A stretch of DNA of 64,000 nucleotides. Source: Schauerella fraxinea. Its GTDB lineage: Bacteria; Pseudomonadota; Gammaproteobacteria; Burkholderiales; Burkholderiaceae_B. Shown here in pieces: positions 36,282 through 47,560 of this stretch. The notes beneath the pieces are model-generated. The model did not search any database. It was not told where the DNA came from and worked only from the letters and a program-made list of their open reading frames with translations. Location: the NCBI GenBank assembly GCA_030849965.1, contig JAVDKL010000004.1, forward strand, positions 186,001-250,000. The letters are read 5' to 3'. Every line of letters begins with the position of its first letter. The stretch's first letter is position 1. Both the position numbers and the translations under genes were made by a program.

Positions 36282-38608
36282 TGCTGGACACACTCAACAC
36301 TGAACAACGCGCCGCAGTAACGCTGGAACCGCAGCATGCCCTGGTCTTGGCCGGGGCAGGCAGCGGCAAGACCCGGGTGTTGATCACCCGTATGGCCTGG
36401 CTCATTCAAACTGGCCAGGCCAGTTCGTTTGCGCTGCTGGCAGTCACGTTTACGAACAAGGCCGCGCGGGAGATGCTGACCCGTATGTCGGCCATGCTCC
36501 CGATCGATACGCGTGGCTTGTGGATCGGAACGTTCCACGGCTTGTGCAATCGGTTGCTGCGCGCGCATCATCGCGATGCCGGCTTGCCGCAAACCTTTCA
36601 GATTCTCGATACCGCCGACCAGCTCGCGTTGATCAAACGCATGCTGAAAGCCAACAATATCGACGACGAGAAGTTTCCGGCCAAGGACGTGCAGCGGTTC
36701 ATCAATGCCGCCAAGGAAGAGGGCCGCCGCTCAGCCAATGTTGATGCTGGCGACCCCTACCGTCAGCGCATGGTCGAGATCTACGCGCTGTATGAGGCGC
36801 AGTGCCAACGCGACGGCGTGGTCGATTTCGCAGAACTGCTGCTGCGTGCCTATGAGCTCCTCGCCAACAACACCCCGATTCGCGAGCATTATCAGCGTCG
36901 TTTCCGGCATGTGCTGGTAGACGAGTTCCAGGATACGAACACGCTGCAATACAAGTGGCTGCGGATGCTGGCGGGCGGCGGCGCGTATATTTTCGCCGTG
37001 GGTGACGACGATCAGTCGATCTACGCGTTCCGTGGCGCCAACGTGGGCAACATGGCCGATTTCGAGCGCGACTACGCGCACGGCACAGTGATCCGGTTGG
37101 AGCAGAACTACCGTTCGTTCGGCCACATTCTCGATGCCGCCAACGCGCTGATCGATCACAACACGGCCCGTTTGGGCAAGAACCTCTGGACCGACCAGGG
37201 CGCGGGCGAGCCCGTGCGCATCATCGAGCAACCTTCGGACGCGATCGAAGCGCAGTGGGTGGTCGACGAGATCCGCAGTCTGGTCAAGGATGGGCGAAAC
37301 CGCCGCGAAATCGCCGTGCTCTATCGCAGCAACGCGCAGTCGCGCGTGATGGAGCACGCGTTGTTCTCGGCCGGCGTCCCGTACAAGGTATACGGCGGCC
37401 AGCGCTTTTTCGAGCGCCAGGAAATCAAGCATGCGTTAGCCTATTTGCGCCTGCTGGCCAATCGCACCGACGATACGTCCTGGATGCGGGTGGTGAATTT
37501 CCCCACGCGCGGCATTGGCGCACGTACCCTCGAACAACTGAACGACGCAGCCCGCACCCACGACACCAGCCTGGCTGACGCCGTGGCATTCATCGGCGGT
37601 AAAGGCGGCAGCAATCTGGCGCAATTTGCCGGGCTGATCGCAGCGATCACTGATGAAACTCGCGATTTGCCGTTGCCCGAGATGGTCGAGCACATGCTCA
37701 CCCGCAGTGGGCTCATCGAGCATTATCAGAACGAGAAAGAGGGCACCGAGCGCGTCGAGAACTTGCGCGAACTGGTCACGGCCGCGTCGGTGTTCGCGGC
37801 AGAAGAAAATGTCGATCGCGAACCTGCCGGGCGGGTATCCGAGGCGTCTGCTGCTGCGGCCGCTGCCGCAGCCCCCTCCGCGGTGGACATCGGCCTGGCC
37901 GAGGGCGCACCGGGTGTGACTGAAGCAGTGCTTACGCCGCTCGCATCGTTCCTGTCGCATGCGGCACTCGAAGCGGGCGACAACCAGGCCGAGGCCGGCC
38001 AGGATGCCGTGCAATTGATGACGGTGCATGCCGCCAAGGGCCTGGAGTTCGACGCGGTGTTCATCACCGGTCTCGAAGAAGGTCTGTTTCCTCACGAGAA
38101 CAGTGCGCTCGAGGCTTCAGGCCTCGAAGAAGAACGCCGGCTGATGTATGTGGCGATCACGCGGGCGCGCGAGCGTTTGTATGTGAGCTTGGCCCAAAGC
38201 CGCATGTTGCACGGGCAAACCCGCTACGCCATGCGCTCGCGTTTTCTCGAAGAGATTCCTGCCGAACACGTTAAATGGCTCACGCCCAAAGTGGGCGTGC
38301 CGTCGGCCAATGGATTCCGCGGCTCCGACCCCGCTTGGGGCGGCGCCGAATATCGGGCCGATGCGTTTGCGCGCAAATCGACCGGCGCAATCGCGCCGCG
38401 TGCGCCCCGCTCGGTGTCCAGCGGCGTGCAAGTGGGCGACAAACATTTTCGAATCGGGCAGGGCGTGCATCACTCACGCTTTGGCGAAGGCACTATTATT
38501 GGACTCAGCGGTGCCGGCGAGGATGCCCAGGCGCAGATTCAATTTCGCGACGTCGGCAGCAAGACGCTCGCCTTGAGTATCGCGAAGCTCGATATTGTTC
38601 AGGGGTAA
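36278..38608 (+). CDS. uvrD: ATP-dependent DNA helicase UvrD/Rep family
   Basis: A 776-residue SF1A 3'-5' helicase acting in nucleotide-excision and mismatch repair. Motifs in order: I AGAGSGKTRVL, II DEFQDTN, III GDDDQSIYAFRGA, IV-like LEQNYRS, V TVHAAKGLEFDAVF, VI VAITRAR. A polyalanine run (EASAAAAAAAA) sits in the 2B region near residue 530. The C-terminal GQGVHHSRFGEGTI segment is the UvrD/PcrA tudor-like domain that touches RNA polymerase, favouring UvrD over Rep. ATG 36278 overlaps the desaturase stop. Confidence 0.93.
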   Translation: MMLDTLNTEQRAAVTLEPQHALVLAGAGSGKTRVLITRMAWLIQTGQASSFALLAVTFTNKAAREMLTRMSAMLPIDTRGLWIGTFHGLCNRLLRAHHRDAGLPQTFQILDTADQLALIKRMLKANNIDDEKFPAKDVQRFINAAKEEGRRSANVDAGDPYRQRMVEIYALYEAQCQRDGVVDFAELLLRAYELLANNTPIREHYQRRFRHVLVDEFQDTNTLQYKWLRMLAGGGAYIFAVGDDDQSIYAFRGANVGNMADFERDYAHGTVIRLEQNYRSFGHILDAANALIDHNTARLGKNLWTDQGAGEPVRIIEQPSDAIEAQWVVDEIRSLVKDGRNRREIAVLYRSNAQSRVMEHALFSAGVPYKVYGGQRFFERQEIKHALAYLRLLANRTDDTSWMRVVNFPTRGIGARTLEQLNDAARTHDTSLADAVAFIGGKGGSNLAQFAGLIAAITDETRDLPLPEMVEHMLTRSGLIEHYQNEKEGTERVENLRELVTAASVFAAEENVDREPAGRVSEASAAAAAAAAPSAVDIGLAEGAPGVTEAVLTPLASFLSHAALEAGDNQAEAGQDAVQLMTVHAAKGLEFDAVFITGLEEGLFPHENSALEASGLEEERRLMYVAITRARERLYVSLAQSRMLHGQTRYAMRSRFLEEIPAEHVKWLTPKVGVPSANGFRGSDPAWGGAEYRADAFARKSTGAIAPRAPRSVSSGVQVGDKHFRIGQGVHHSRFGEGTIIGLSGAGEDAQAQIQFRDVGSKTLALSIAKLDIVQG

Positions 38609-38611
38609 TAC

Positions 38612-38920
38612 ATGACGAACGAAGACGACGATGACGATATGGACATCCCGGCCCTGCGTGCCGAGATCAATGAAATCGATCAGCAATTGATGCTGCTGTT
38701 GGGGCTGCGTTTTCGCTGCAGCGACCAACTGGCCGAAATGTTGCTGGCGCATGGTATGGAAGCGCCTGATGACAATGCCGAAGATCGCATCAAACATGTG
38801 GAAGCACTGGCGGAGGACGCCGGTGTCTCCCCGGCACTTGCCGTGCAATTGATGCATGCCGTGGTGAGCGAGGTCAATTCCAACCTCGCGCGCATCAAGG
38901 CCAGCAGCCAATCGCATTGA
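38612..38920 (+). CDS. Chorismate mutase type II (AroQ)-like protein
   Basis: A 102-residue all-helical protein. LRAEINEIDQQLMLLLGLR resembles helix 1 of AroQ enzymes including the first active-site arginine. The acidic start (NEDDDDDMD) is unusual. The lysine that contacts chorismate after helix 1 is not apparent: the region reads LLAHGMEAPDD. It could be a divergent mutase or a regulator of that fold. It follows uvrD by 3 nt, so both share a transcript, which ends at the hairpin at 39059. Confidence 0.6.
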   Translation: MTNEDDDDDMDIPALRAEINEIDQQLMLLLGLRFRCSDQLAEMLLAHGMEAPDDNAEDRIKHVEALAEDAGVSPALAVQLMHAVVSEVNSNLARIKASSQSH

Positions 38921-39058
38921 TCGAAAGCGTGCGCTGATGCGTAAGCGATAGTGTGCGAGGAGGTCGGGTCGGCTTAGATGCCGACTTGGGCGGCTCAAAT
39001 GGCGCGATATTCAGCCTTTGAACGTTCGCACCGCCGCTCGCTTCCGCAATGCAGTGTT

Positions 39059-39099
39059 AAAAAAATGGCGAGCCCGATAAACGGGTCTCGCCATTTTTT
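39059..39099. terminator. Bidirectional terminator after the chorismate mutase-like gene
   Basis: A-run, TGGCGAG..CCG, loop ATAAA, CGG..CTCGCCA and a T-run of six. It serves the rightward uvrD transcript and the leftward hydrolase gene. Confidence 0.88.
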
Positions 39100-39110
39100 A
39101 TTACCGCAAA

Positions 39111-39764
39111 TTAGGCTTCTACTGCCGGCACCGGTGTATTGAGTAACTGCTGCTCCCACAGGTAAGCGATACCGCTGCCAGCCGCGTGTTGCAGGAGCAC
39201 ATCCGTGAGTGCGCCGGCCGTCTCGGCTCGGGCCCAATCGCGTTGCCACTCCGCCGCAACAGCCAGCCATGTCATCATGTTCGCGCCGGCGCCAATCATG
39301 CGCTGTATGGCGACCTGATGGGCTTCAACCGACACGCCGCCCGATGCGTCGGTGACCACCGTCACATCCCAGCCTTCGCCGAGGGCTTGGATCGCCGGCA
39401 TCGCAACGCAAACTTCCGTCCATAAGCCAGCGATAATCAACTGCTTGCGGCCGGTTGCCTTCACGGCGTCCACCACCTTCTTGTCCTCCCAGGTGTTGAT
39501 GAGCGTTCGATCGATCACCTCCTGGCCGGGAAACACGTCCGTAATCTGCGGAAAGATGAGGCCACCGCGTTCGGCGAGCACGCTCGTCAGGATGGTGGGC
39601 ACATTGAACGCTTTGGCGGCCTTAGCCAGTGCGGTGGAGTTATTGACCACCATCTGCGGTTCATGGCTGTTCAGGTTGGTTAATTGAAATGGCTGATGGT
39701 CGATCAGAACGAGTACCGAATCTTGAGGGCGAAGAAGCGAATCAAGGCCGTTGCGAAGTTTCAT
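39111..39764 (-). CDS. Isochorismatase-superfamily hydrolase (YcaC-like)
   Basis: A 217-residue cysteine hydrolase. The catalytic cysteine is in GLWTEVCVAMPA near residue 118, the nucleophile's partner Asp in VLIDHQP near residue 22. Length and the LLRPQDSVLVLIDHQPFQ opening match the YcaC group of unknown physiological substrate. It is divergent from the LysR gene at 39917, which probably controls it. Confidence 0.87.
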   Translation of the reverse strand: MKLRNGLDSLLRPQDSVLVLIDHQPFQLTNLNSHEPQMVVNNSTALAKAAKAFNVPTILTSVLAERGGLIFPQITDVFPGQEVIDRTLINTWEDKKVVDAVKATGRKQLIIAGLWTEVCVAMPAIQALGEGWDVTVVTDASGGVSVEAHQVAIQRMIGAGANMMTWLAVAAEWQRDWARAETAGALTDVLLQHAAGSGIAYLWEQQLLNTPVPAVEA

Positions 39765-39916
39765 TGTGTGCGTCCTATGGTGCTGTGAGTGAGATCAAGG
39801 TGTCCGACGACGAGCGCCTGTGACGAACTGATCTGGAGCGCCCATTGTGTCGTTCCTATCCTCGATGCGGTAGTACCATTGCCTGGCGAGCTGTGTCGCG
39901 GCATGGGGAACACCAA

Positions 39917-40834
39917 GTGGACATTGAAGCGCTACAGACCTTTGTGGAAGTGGCCGATGCGGGGGGCGTTTCTCCCGCTGCACGGCGGCTCGGCGTGTCG
40001 AAGTCGATCGTCAGTCGGCGCCTTTTTCGGCTTGAAGCTGAGCTTGGCGTTCAGTTGCTCACCCGATCCACACGTGGGGCCGGTCTCACGGAAGCGGGTG
40101 CTGCGTTTCGAGAGCATGCAGCGAGAATCTGCGCCGAGGTCGAGTTAGCCAAGGAAACGATTCTTCCCACCGGCACCTTGCAAGGACGATTGCGCGTGTC
40201 GGCGCCCCTTTCTTTCGGTCCGACGCACTTCGCGCCGTTGCTCGCGGAAATGGCGCGACGTCATCCCAAGCTTCATATCCACGCGTCTTACAGCGATCGA
40301 TTTGTGGATCTCATTGCTGAGGGCTACGACTGCGCGATACGGGTGGGGTATCTGCAGGACTCGAATCTGATGGCGAGACGAATCGGCCCCGTATACGGAA
40401 AGCTCGTGGCAAGCCCCGCGTATATCAAAGCGCACGGGGCACCCGAGACGCCCGACGAGCTCATGGCGCATCAGGCCCTCATGCAGGGCACGGAGGCTTG
40501 GCAACTGACGGATGGTGGCGAGACCATCACGGTTCGGCCGCGGGGACGCTTCAAGGCCGACAGCGGTATCGCGCTTGTGGCTGCAGCGAAAGCGGGGCTT
40601 GGGGTCGCGTACCTCCCCGATTGCCTGATTTACGATGCTGTGGCGTCAGGCGCGCTTGTGCCCGTGATGACACGCCATGCACCGCCACCGGCAGGTGCTT
40701 ACGTGGTCCGTCCCCCGGGCCAGCACCCGGCGCGAAAAATACAGGTTCTGACGGACTTGCTGATCGAGTACTTCGCTCAGTCGCCTCACTTCGCGGTCAG
40801 TGCTGAGCAACAACAGGAAGCGGTTGACGGTTGA
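39917..40834 (+). CDS. LysR-family transcriptional regulator
   Basis: A 305-residue LTTR. The helix-turn-helix is at the N-terminus (IEALQTFVEVADAGGVSPAARRLGVSKSIVSRR), followed by the effector domain. I prefer the GTG start at 39917, with GGGGAA about 6 nt before it; this puts DIEALQTF at the very N-terminus as is normal. The gene pair arrangement suggests control of the adjacent YcaC-like hydrolase and of itself. It belongs to the CrgA/DmlR-like group by overall look. Confidence 0.88.
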   Translation: MDIEALQTFVEVADAGGVSPAARRLGVSKSIVSRRLFRLEAELGVQLLTRSTRGAGLTEAGAAFREHAARICAEVELAKETILPTGTLQGRLRVSAPLSFGPTHFAPLLAEMARRHPKLHIHASYSDRFVDLIAEGYDCAIRVGYLQDSNLMARRIGPVYGKLVASPAYIKAHGAPETPDELMAHQALMQGTEAWQLTDGGETITVRPRGRFKADSGIALVAAAKAGLGVAYLPDCLIYDAVASGALVPVMTRHAPPPAGAYVVRPPGQHPARKIQVLTDLLIEYFAQSPHFAVSAEQQQEAVDG

Positions 40835-40856
40835 TCGCCGAGCGCTGACGCCTAAG

Positions 40857-40878
40857 CATCGACGCCTGAGCGTCGATG
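40857..40878. terminator. Hairpin between the LysR gene and yheS
   Basis: Perfect 9-bp arms CATCGACGC and GCGTCGATG around CTGA, 20 nt after the LysR stop. There is no T-run, so termination is uncertain. Confidence 0.4.
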
Positions 40879-40906
40879 TCGAACGGCTTTCCGGAAATGG
40901 CGGGGC

Positions 40907-40962
40907 GCTAACGGCTAACGGCTAACAGGGAACAGGGAACAGGGAACAGCGAACAGCGAACA
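40907..40962 (+). repeat. Heptameric tandem array after the LysR gene
   Basis: Eight back-to-back 7-bp units: GCTAACG twice, GCTAACA, GGGAACA three times, GCGAACA twice. It lies between two convergent genes and does not code. Confidence 0.88.
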
Positions 40963-41050
40963 GCACAAGGCGCTAACGGCGACGTCCCGCCAACATCGCC
41001 GTTCACGTGCGACACCGCGCGGCTGCTCAGCTTCCCGATGTACGATTCGA

Positions 41051-43000
41051 TTACTCGTCGCCTTGCATCGCCGCTTGGTCCACCGCTTCGAGTTCCTCGT
41101 GGATCTCGAGCCACTCGTTTTCCAGATTGTCGTGCGCCTTGGTTCGCTCACCATGTTCGGCCAACGCGGCAAGCCGTTCTTCGCGGCGGCCGTCGGCATA
41201 CAAATCGGGATCCGCCAGCAATACATCCAGTGCGGCCAAGCGGGTGCGTGCGGCGTCCATGGCCTTTTCGACTTTTGCCAACCGCTGTTCAAGTGGCTTG
41301 CGCGCCACCGACAACCGCTGCCGCAGCTCAGCTTCCTGCCGACGTTGCGCTTTGCGGTCCACCACCGGTCCACCGGAAGAGGCCAAAGCAGCCGCGGATA
41401 ACGCTTGACGCTCACTGCTTTGGCGCGCAGACAACCAGTCCCGGTAATCTTCCAGATCGCCGTCGAATTCCTGCACGCCGCCGTCCGCCACGATCCAGAA
41501 CGTATCGACCGTGGTGCGCAGCAAGTGCCGGTCATGCGACACCATCAGCATGCTGCCCGAAAATTCGGCCAACGCGGTCGCCAGCGCTTCGCGGGTTTCG
41601 ACGTCCAAGTGATTGCTAGGTTCATCGAGCAGCAGCAGATTGGGCTTTTGCCAGACGATCAACGACAACGCCAGGCGTGCCTTTTCGCCGCCCGACATCG
41701 GACCCACGGGGCTCATCACGGCCTCGCCGGAGAAGCCGAAGCCGCCCAGATAATTGCGCAATTCTTGTTCGCGTGTGTCCGGTGCCAAACGGGCCAGATG
41801 CGCGATGGGTGTGCTGTCCAGATCCAGCATGTCGAGCTGTTGCTGCGCAAAGTAGCCGATCGACAACCCGCGTGGCGCCTTGCGTTCGCCGGCCAGCGGC
41901 TCGATCGCCTCGCATAGCGTTTTGATCAACGTACTCTTGCCCGCACCGTTGGCGCCCAGGACGCCGATACGGCTACCGGCCCGCACCATCAACGTCACAT
42001 CGCGCAGGATCGCTTTGGGTGTGCCGTCGGCGTCGTGATAGCCGGCCGACACGTGTTCCAGCGTCAAGAGCGGATCGGGCGTGCTCTCTGGCGACGGAAT
42101 GCGGATATCGATCCCGGCTTCCGCATGCAAAGGCGCAAGCGCCTCCATGCGCGCCAACGCTTTCACACGGCTTTGCGCCTGCTTGGCCTTGGAAGCCTTG
42201 GCTTTGAAGCGGTCGATAAAGCCCTGCAAACGCGCCGTCTCGCGCGTCTGGCGTTCCCACGCGATGTGGGTTTGGCGCAAACGCTCGGCGCGTTGCAGCA
42301 GAAAATCGGAATAGCCGCCGCGATAGCGGATCAGCTTGGCATGGTCGACGTGCAAGACCGCGCGCGCCACCGCATCCACGAATTCGGTATCGTGCGAAAT
42401 CAGCAGCACGGTGCCGTCGTAAGCGGTCAGCCACTTCTCCAGCCACAGCATGGCGTCCAAATCCAAGTGGTTGGTTGGCTCGTCCAGCAACAGCAGGTCG
42501 GAAGGCGCCATCAGCGCGCGGGCCAAGGCCAGTCGCATGCGCCAACCGCCCGAAAAGCTCGTTACCGGTTGCGCCCACTCGTTGGGCTTGAATCCCAGGC
42601 CGGCGAGCAACTGTTCAGCGCGTGATTGCGCGCTGTAGGCGCCGGCTTCCACCAGTGCGGCTTCGACTTCGGCGATTTCGGTGCCTTGTTCGTCGGTCAA
42701 CGTGGCGCGGCGGCTTTGCAGATCCCGCAACGGCCGGTCGCCGTCGATCACGAACTCGCGCGCGGGACGATCGTCGGCATGCATTTCCTGTTCGACGGTG
42801 GCAATTTGCCACGTCGAGGGCAGCGTGAGCGACCCGGCATCCTGATCCAGTTCGCCCGTGAGCAATGCAAACAAAGACGACTTGCCGGCCCCGTTTTTTC
42901 CTACCAGCCCGACGCGCTCGCCGGGATTGACGACAAATTCAGCCTCGTCGAGCAGCACTTTCGCGCCGCGCCGCAAGGTCAAGCCAGACGCACGGATCAC
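41051..43000 (-). CDS. yheS: ABC-F family ATPase YheS
   Basis: A 649-residue twin-ABC protein without membrane segments. First cassette: GKNGAGKSS, FSGGWRMRLALARAL, LLLDEPTNHLD; second: GANGAGKSTLIK, MSGGEKARLALSLI, LLLDEPSNHLD. The linker RFKAKASKAKQAQSR and the charged C-terminal coiled coil match YheS rather than EttA or Uup. ABC-F proteins act on the ribosome exit site. A GTG start overlaps the prmB stop (GTGA). Confidence 0.92.
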   Translation of the reverse strand: MIRASGLTLRRGAKVLLDEAEFVVNPGERVGLVGKNGAGKSSLFALLTGELDQDAGSLTLPSTWQIATVEQEMHADDRPAREFVIDGDRPLRDLQSRRATLTDEQGTEIAEVEAALVEAGAYSAQSRAEQLLAGLGFKPNEWAQPVTSFSGGWRMRLALARALMAPSDLLLLDEPTNHLDLDAMLWLEKWLTAYDGTVLLISHDTEFVDAVARAVLHVDHAKLIRYRGGYSDFLLQRAERLRQTHIAWERQTRETARLQGFIDRFKAKASKAKQAQSRVKALARMEALAPLHAEAGIDIRIPSPESTPDPLLTLEHVSAGYHDADGTPKAILRDVTLMVRAGSRIGVLGANGAGKSTLIKTLCEAIEPLAGERKAPRGLSIGYFAQQQLDMLDLDSTPIAHLARLAPDTREQELRNYLGGFGFSGEAVMSPVGPMSGGEKARLALSLIVWQKPNLLLLDEPSNHLDVETREALATALAEFSGSMLMVSHDRHLLRTTVDTFWIVADGGVQEFDGDLEDYRDWLSARQSSERQALSAAALASSGGPVVDRKAQRRQEAELRQRLSVARKPLEQRLAKVEKAMDAARTRLAALDVLLADPDLYADGRREERLAALAEHGERTKAHDNLENEWLEIHEELEAVDQAAMQGDE

Positions 43001-43902
43001 AGCGTGGCCGCCAGCAACTGGTCGCGTGTGAGCGCCATGATCTGATCGGTCGTGCCTTCGGTTTCAAGCCAGATGGGTTCGAGATCGGGAAACGCGATTT
43101 CGAAATTCAAGCGTTCATGGCCGATTTCCAGCACCAGCAAGCCATCGTCTTGCAGACGTTGCGCGCTCCCGCGCAAAATCAGGCGCACCAGGTCCATACC
43201 ATCGCTGCCGCCGGCCAACGCCAATTGTGGCTCGCGACGATACTCTTCGGGCAGCGCCGCCATCGACGTGCTGTTTACATAGGGCGGATTGCAGACGATC
43301 AAGTCGTATTGTGCAGCCGGCAAGCCGTCAAACAAATCGGCTTTGTGCAGCGACAGCCGATTGCCCAACTTATAGTCGTCGACGTTGCGGCGCGCCACGT
43401 CCAGCGCGTCGGCTGAAATGTCGACCGCGTCCACATGCGCGTCGGGATAGGTCAGTGCCGTCAGGATGGCGAGGCAACCCGAGCCCGTGCACATATCCAA
43501 CGCACGGGTCACATTGGTGTCGTCGCCAAGCCAGGGGCTCAGGCCTACGCCCAGTAGTTCGCTGATGGGCGAGCGCGGCACGATCACACGTTCGTCGATA
43601 AAGAAGCGATGGCCTTGCAGCCAGGCTTCGTTGGTGAGATAGGACGCCGGCAGACGCTCTTTCACGCGCCGGTCGATCAGCTCCAGTACTCGCTCGCACT
43701 CCTCGCGAAGCACCCGTGCATCCATGAACGGATCGAGCGTGTCGGGTGGCAAGTGCAGGGCATATAGCACCAAATACACCGCCTCGTCGTAGGCATTGTC
43801 ACTGCCGTGGCCAAACACGACGCGCCCCGCAGTCATGCGCGACACCGCATAGCGGATCAGGTCGCGGATCGTGAGCAATTCTTGGCGGGCGGATGCATGC
43901 AT
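42997..43902 (-). CDS. prmB: 50S ribosomal protein L3 glutamine methyltransferase
   Basis: A 301-residue SAM methyltransferase of the HemK group. The catalytic motif is CNPPYVN and the SAM loop is ALDMCTGSGCLAI. The N-terminal TIRDLIRYAVSRM and the FIDERVIVPRSPI segment fit PrmB, which methylates a Gln of ribosomal protein L3. It lies 10 nt after dapE in the dapC-dapD-dapE-prmB-yheS series. Confidence 0.92.
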   Translation of the reverse strand: MHASARQELLTIRDLIRYAVSRMTAGRVVFGHGSDNAYDEAVYLVLYALHLPPDTLDPFMDARVLREECERVLELIDRRVKERLPASYLTNEAWLQGHRFFIDERVIVPRSPISELLGVGLSPWLGDDTNVTRALDMCTGSGCLAILTALTYPDAHVDAVDISADALDVARRNVDDYKLGNRLSLHKADLFDGLPAAQYDLIVCNPPYVNSTSMAALPEEYRREPQLALAGGSDGMDLVRLILRGSAQRLQDDGLLVLEIGHERLNFEIAFPDLEPIWLETEGTTDQIMALTRDQLLAATL

Positions 43903-43912
43903 GAATAATGAC

Positions 43913-45873
<1,961 letters not shown>

Positions 45874-45956
45874 GTTTGTTCGGATATCGGATGGCAAAAA
45901 AAGAAATGGAAACGTGCGGTCGATTTTGTTGGCGTCGACCGCACAGCGATGAGACG

Positions 45957-47153
45957 TCAGGCGTACGAACGGGCGAAATCGGCAATGCGATGCGCCGCCT
46001 CAACGCACTGGGCGATCGGCGCGACCAACGCAATCCGAATGCGTCCTTCGCCCGGATTGATCCCGTGCGCTTCGCGTGCCAAAAAGCTGCCGGGCAATAC
46101 CGTAACCGCTTTTTGACCGAAGAGGTCGCGTGCGAATGCCGTATCGGACCCTTTCGTACGTGCCCAGAGATAAAACGACGCCTGCGGACGCGTCACATCC
46201 AGCACAGGCTGCAGAATCGGCACGACCGCGTCGAATTTCTCGCGGTAAAGCTGTCGATTGTCCCGCACGTGGGCTTCGTCTGTCCAGGCGGCGATACTGG
46301 CGGCCGACATGACCGGGCTCAGCGCACTGCCGTGATACGTACGATAGAGCAAGAATTTGCCAATCAGGTTCGCGTCGCCGGCCACATAGCCCGAACGCAT
46401 ACCCGGCACATTGGAGCGCTTCGAAAGACTGCCGAACGACACCAGATTGCGGTAATCGTTGCGACCCAGGCGGCGTGCCGCCTGCAGCGCGCCCAAAGGC
46501 GGATTGCTCTCGTCCAGATAAATCTCGGAATAGCACTCGTCGGCCGCGATCACGAAACCGTGACGATCGGACAACTCGAAGATCTGGCGCCAACTCTCGA
46601 GCGCCATTACATTACCCGCTGGATTACCGGGCGAGCACACAAAAAGCAGACTGGTTTTAGCCCAAACCGCTTCCGGCACGCTACCCCAGTCGCAATCGAA
46701 ATCACGCGCCGGGTCGGCGTTGACGAAGTAGGGCGTGGCGCCAGCGAGGAACGCCGCGCCTTCATAGATTTGGTAGAAGGGATTCGGGCAGACCACCAGG
46801 CTATCGGCGTTGGGATCGATCACCGTCTGCGCAAAAGCGAACAACGCCTCGCGCGAACCGAGCGCCGGCAGCACCTGCGTATCCGGATCGAGCGTGGGGA
46901 TGCTGTAACGCCAGCCCAGCCACGCCGCGATTGCTTCGCGCAAACGCGGATCGCCCTTCGTGGGCGGGTAGCCGGACAGCCCGGACAAGTTGGCGGTGAT
47001 CGCGGCTTCGACGCAGGCGGGAGCCGCATGCTTGGGCTCACCGATGGACAAATTGATAGGCGCCAACGCCGCAGTGGGCGTCTGGGCCTCGGCCATCAGT
47101 CGGCGCAGGCGTTCGAAGGGGTAGGGGTGCAGGGCGTCCAGGCGTGGGTTCAT
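45957..47153 (-). CDS. dapC: Succinyldiaminopimelate transaminase
   Basis: A 398-residue fold-type I PLP enzyme converting succinyl-amino-ketopimelate to succinyl-DAP. The PLP lysine is in [15 protein letters not shown], and the NPxxG element in [30 protein letters not shown] is the standard start (ATG 47153). A much longer open frame continues leftward through the tRNA but is not coding. The gene and tRNA-Leu are divergent and share their promoter region. Confidence 0.93.
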   Translation of the reverse strand: MNPRLDALHPYPFERLRRLMAEAQTPTAALAPINLSIGEPKHAAPACVEAAITANLSGLSGYPPTKGDPRLREAIAAWLGWRYSIPTLDPDTQVLPALGSREALFAFAQTVIDPNADSLVVCPNPFYQIYEGAAFLAGATPYFVNADPARDFDCDWGSVPEAVWAKTSLLFVCSPGNPAGNVMALESWRQIFELSDRHGFVIAADECYSEIYLDESNPPLGALQAARRLGRNDYRNLVSFGSLSKRSNVPGMRSGYVAGDANLIGKFLLYRTYHGSALSPVMSAASIAAWTDEAHVRDNRQLYREKFDAVVPILQPVLDVTRPQASFYLWARTKGSDTAFARDLFGQKAVTVLPGSFLAREAHGINPGEGRIRIALVAPIAQCVEAAHRIADFARSYA

Positions 47154-47182
47154 AGACACAATTTTACCAAGCAAGCTACAAT
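47153..47182 (+). promoter_or_regulatory. Probable promoter of tRNA-Leu
   Basis: TAGACA (47153-47158) as -35 and TACAAT (47177-47182) as -10, with 18-bp spacing. The tRNA begins 18 nt after the -10, leaving a short 5' leader. It touches the dapC start codon on the other strand. Confidence 0.55.
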
Positions 47183-47199
47183 AGCGGGCTGTACCCAAA

Positions 47200-47286
47200 G
47201 CGAAGGTGGCGAAATTGGTAGACGCACCAGGTTTAGGTCCTGACGCCGTAACAGGTGTAGGGGTTCGAGTCCCCTCCTTCGCACCA
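47200..47286 (+). tRNA. tRNA-Leu (anticodon UAG)
   Basis: An 87-nt class II tRNA ending in encoded CCA. The acceptor arms GCGAAGG and CCTTCGC pair, the D-loop has AATTGGTAGACGC, the anticodon loop is TTTAGGT giving UAG, the variable arm is long, and the T-arm is GGGGTTCGAGTCCCC. It reads CUA codons and probably CUG by wobble. Confidence 0.97.
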
Positions 47287-47292
47287 GTAGTT

Positions 47293-47319
47293 TTCTTATA
47301 AATCAACGATTTATAAGAA
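47293..47319. other. Perfect AT-rich inverted repeat just after tRNA-Leu
   Basis: Twelve-base arms TTCTTATAAATC and GATTTATAAGAA separated by AAC, beginning 7 nt after the CCA. It is strikingly AT-rich for this genome. It may be a tRNA transcript terminator or 3'-end processing element, though only TTT follows it. Confidence 0.6.
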
Positions 47320-47377
47320 TTTGGGAGTCCTAGCTTAGGGCTGTTTGGGGTTGTGGTGGCATTGGAGTACCGACGTT

Positions 47378-47403
47378 AAAGCCAGCTTTTAGCTGGCTTT
47401 TTA
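47378..47403 (+). terminator. Rho-independent terminator downstream of tRNA-Leu
   Basis: AAAGCCAGCT, loop TTTT, AGCTGGCTTTTTA. Stem of about ten pairs with T-run; probably ends the tRNA-Leu transcript. Confidence 0.82.
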
Positions 47404-47560
47404 GCATCTGGGCTTCCGATAGTTCGGTCATAGCGACGAGGCCATCGGCGGGTGGTTGCATTCTCGGCTCGCATTGGCTGCCGCCACGGTGAAGGTTTGC
47501 GTTGACTCTCAATGCCCCGCCAACAACCCGTGATCCTTTTTTGGCATATTGGAGTTCGCC

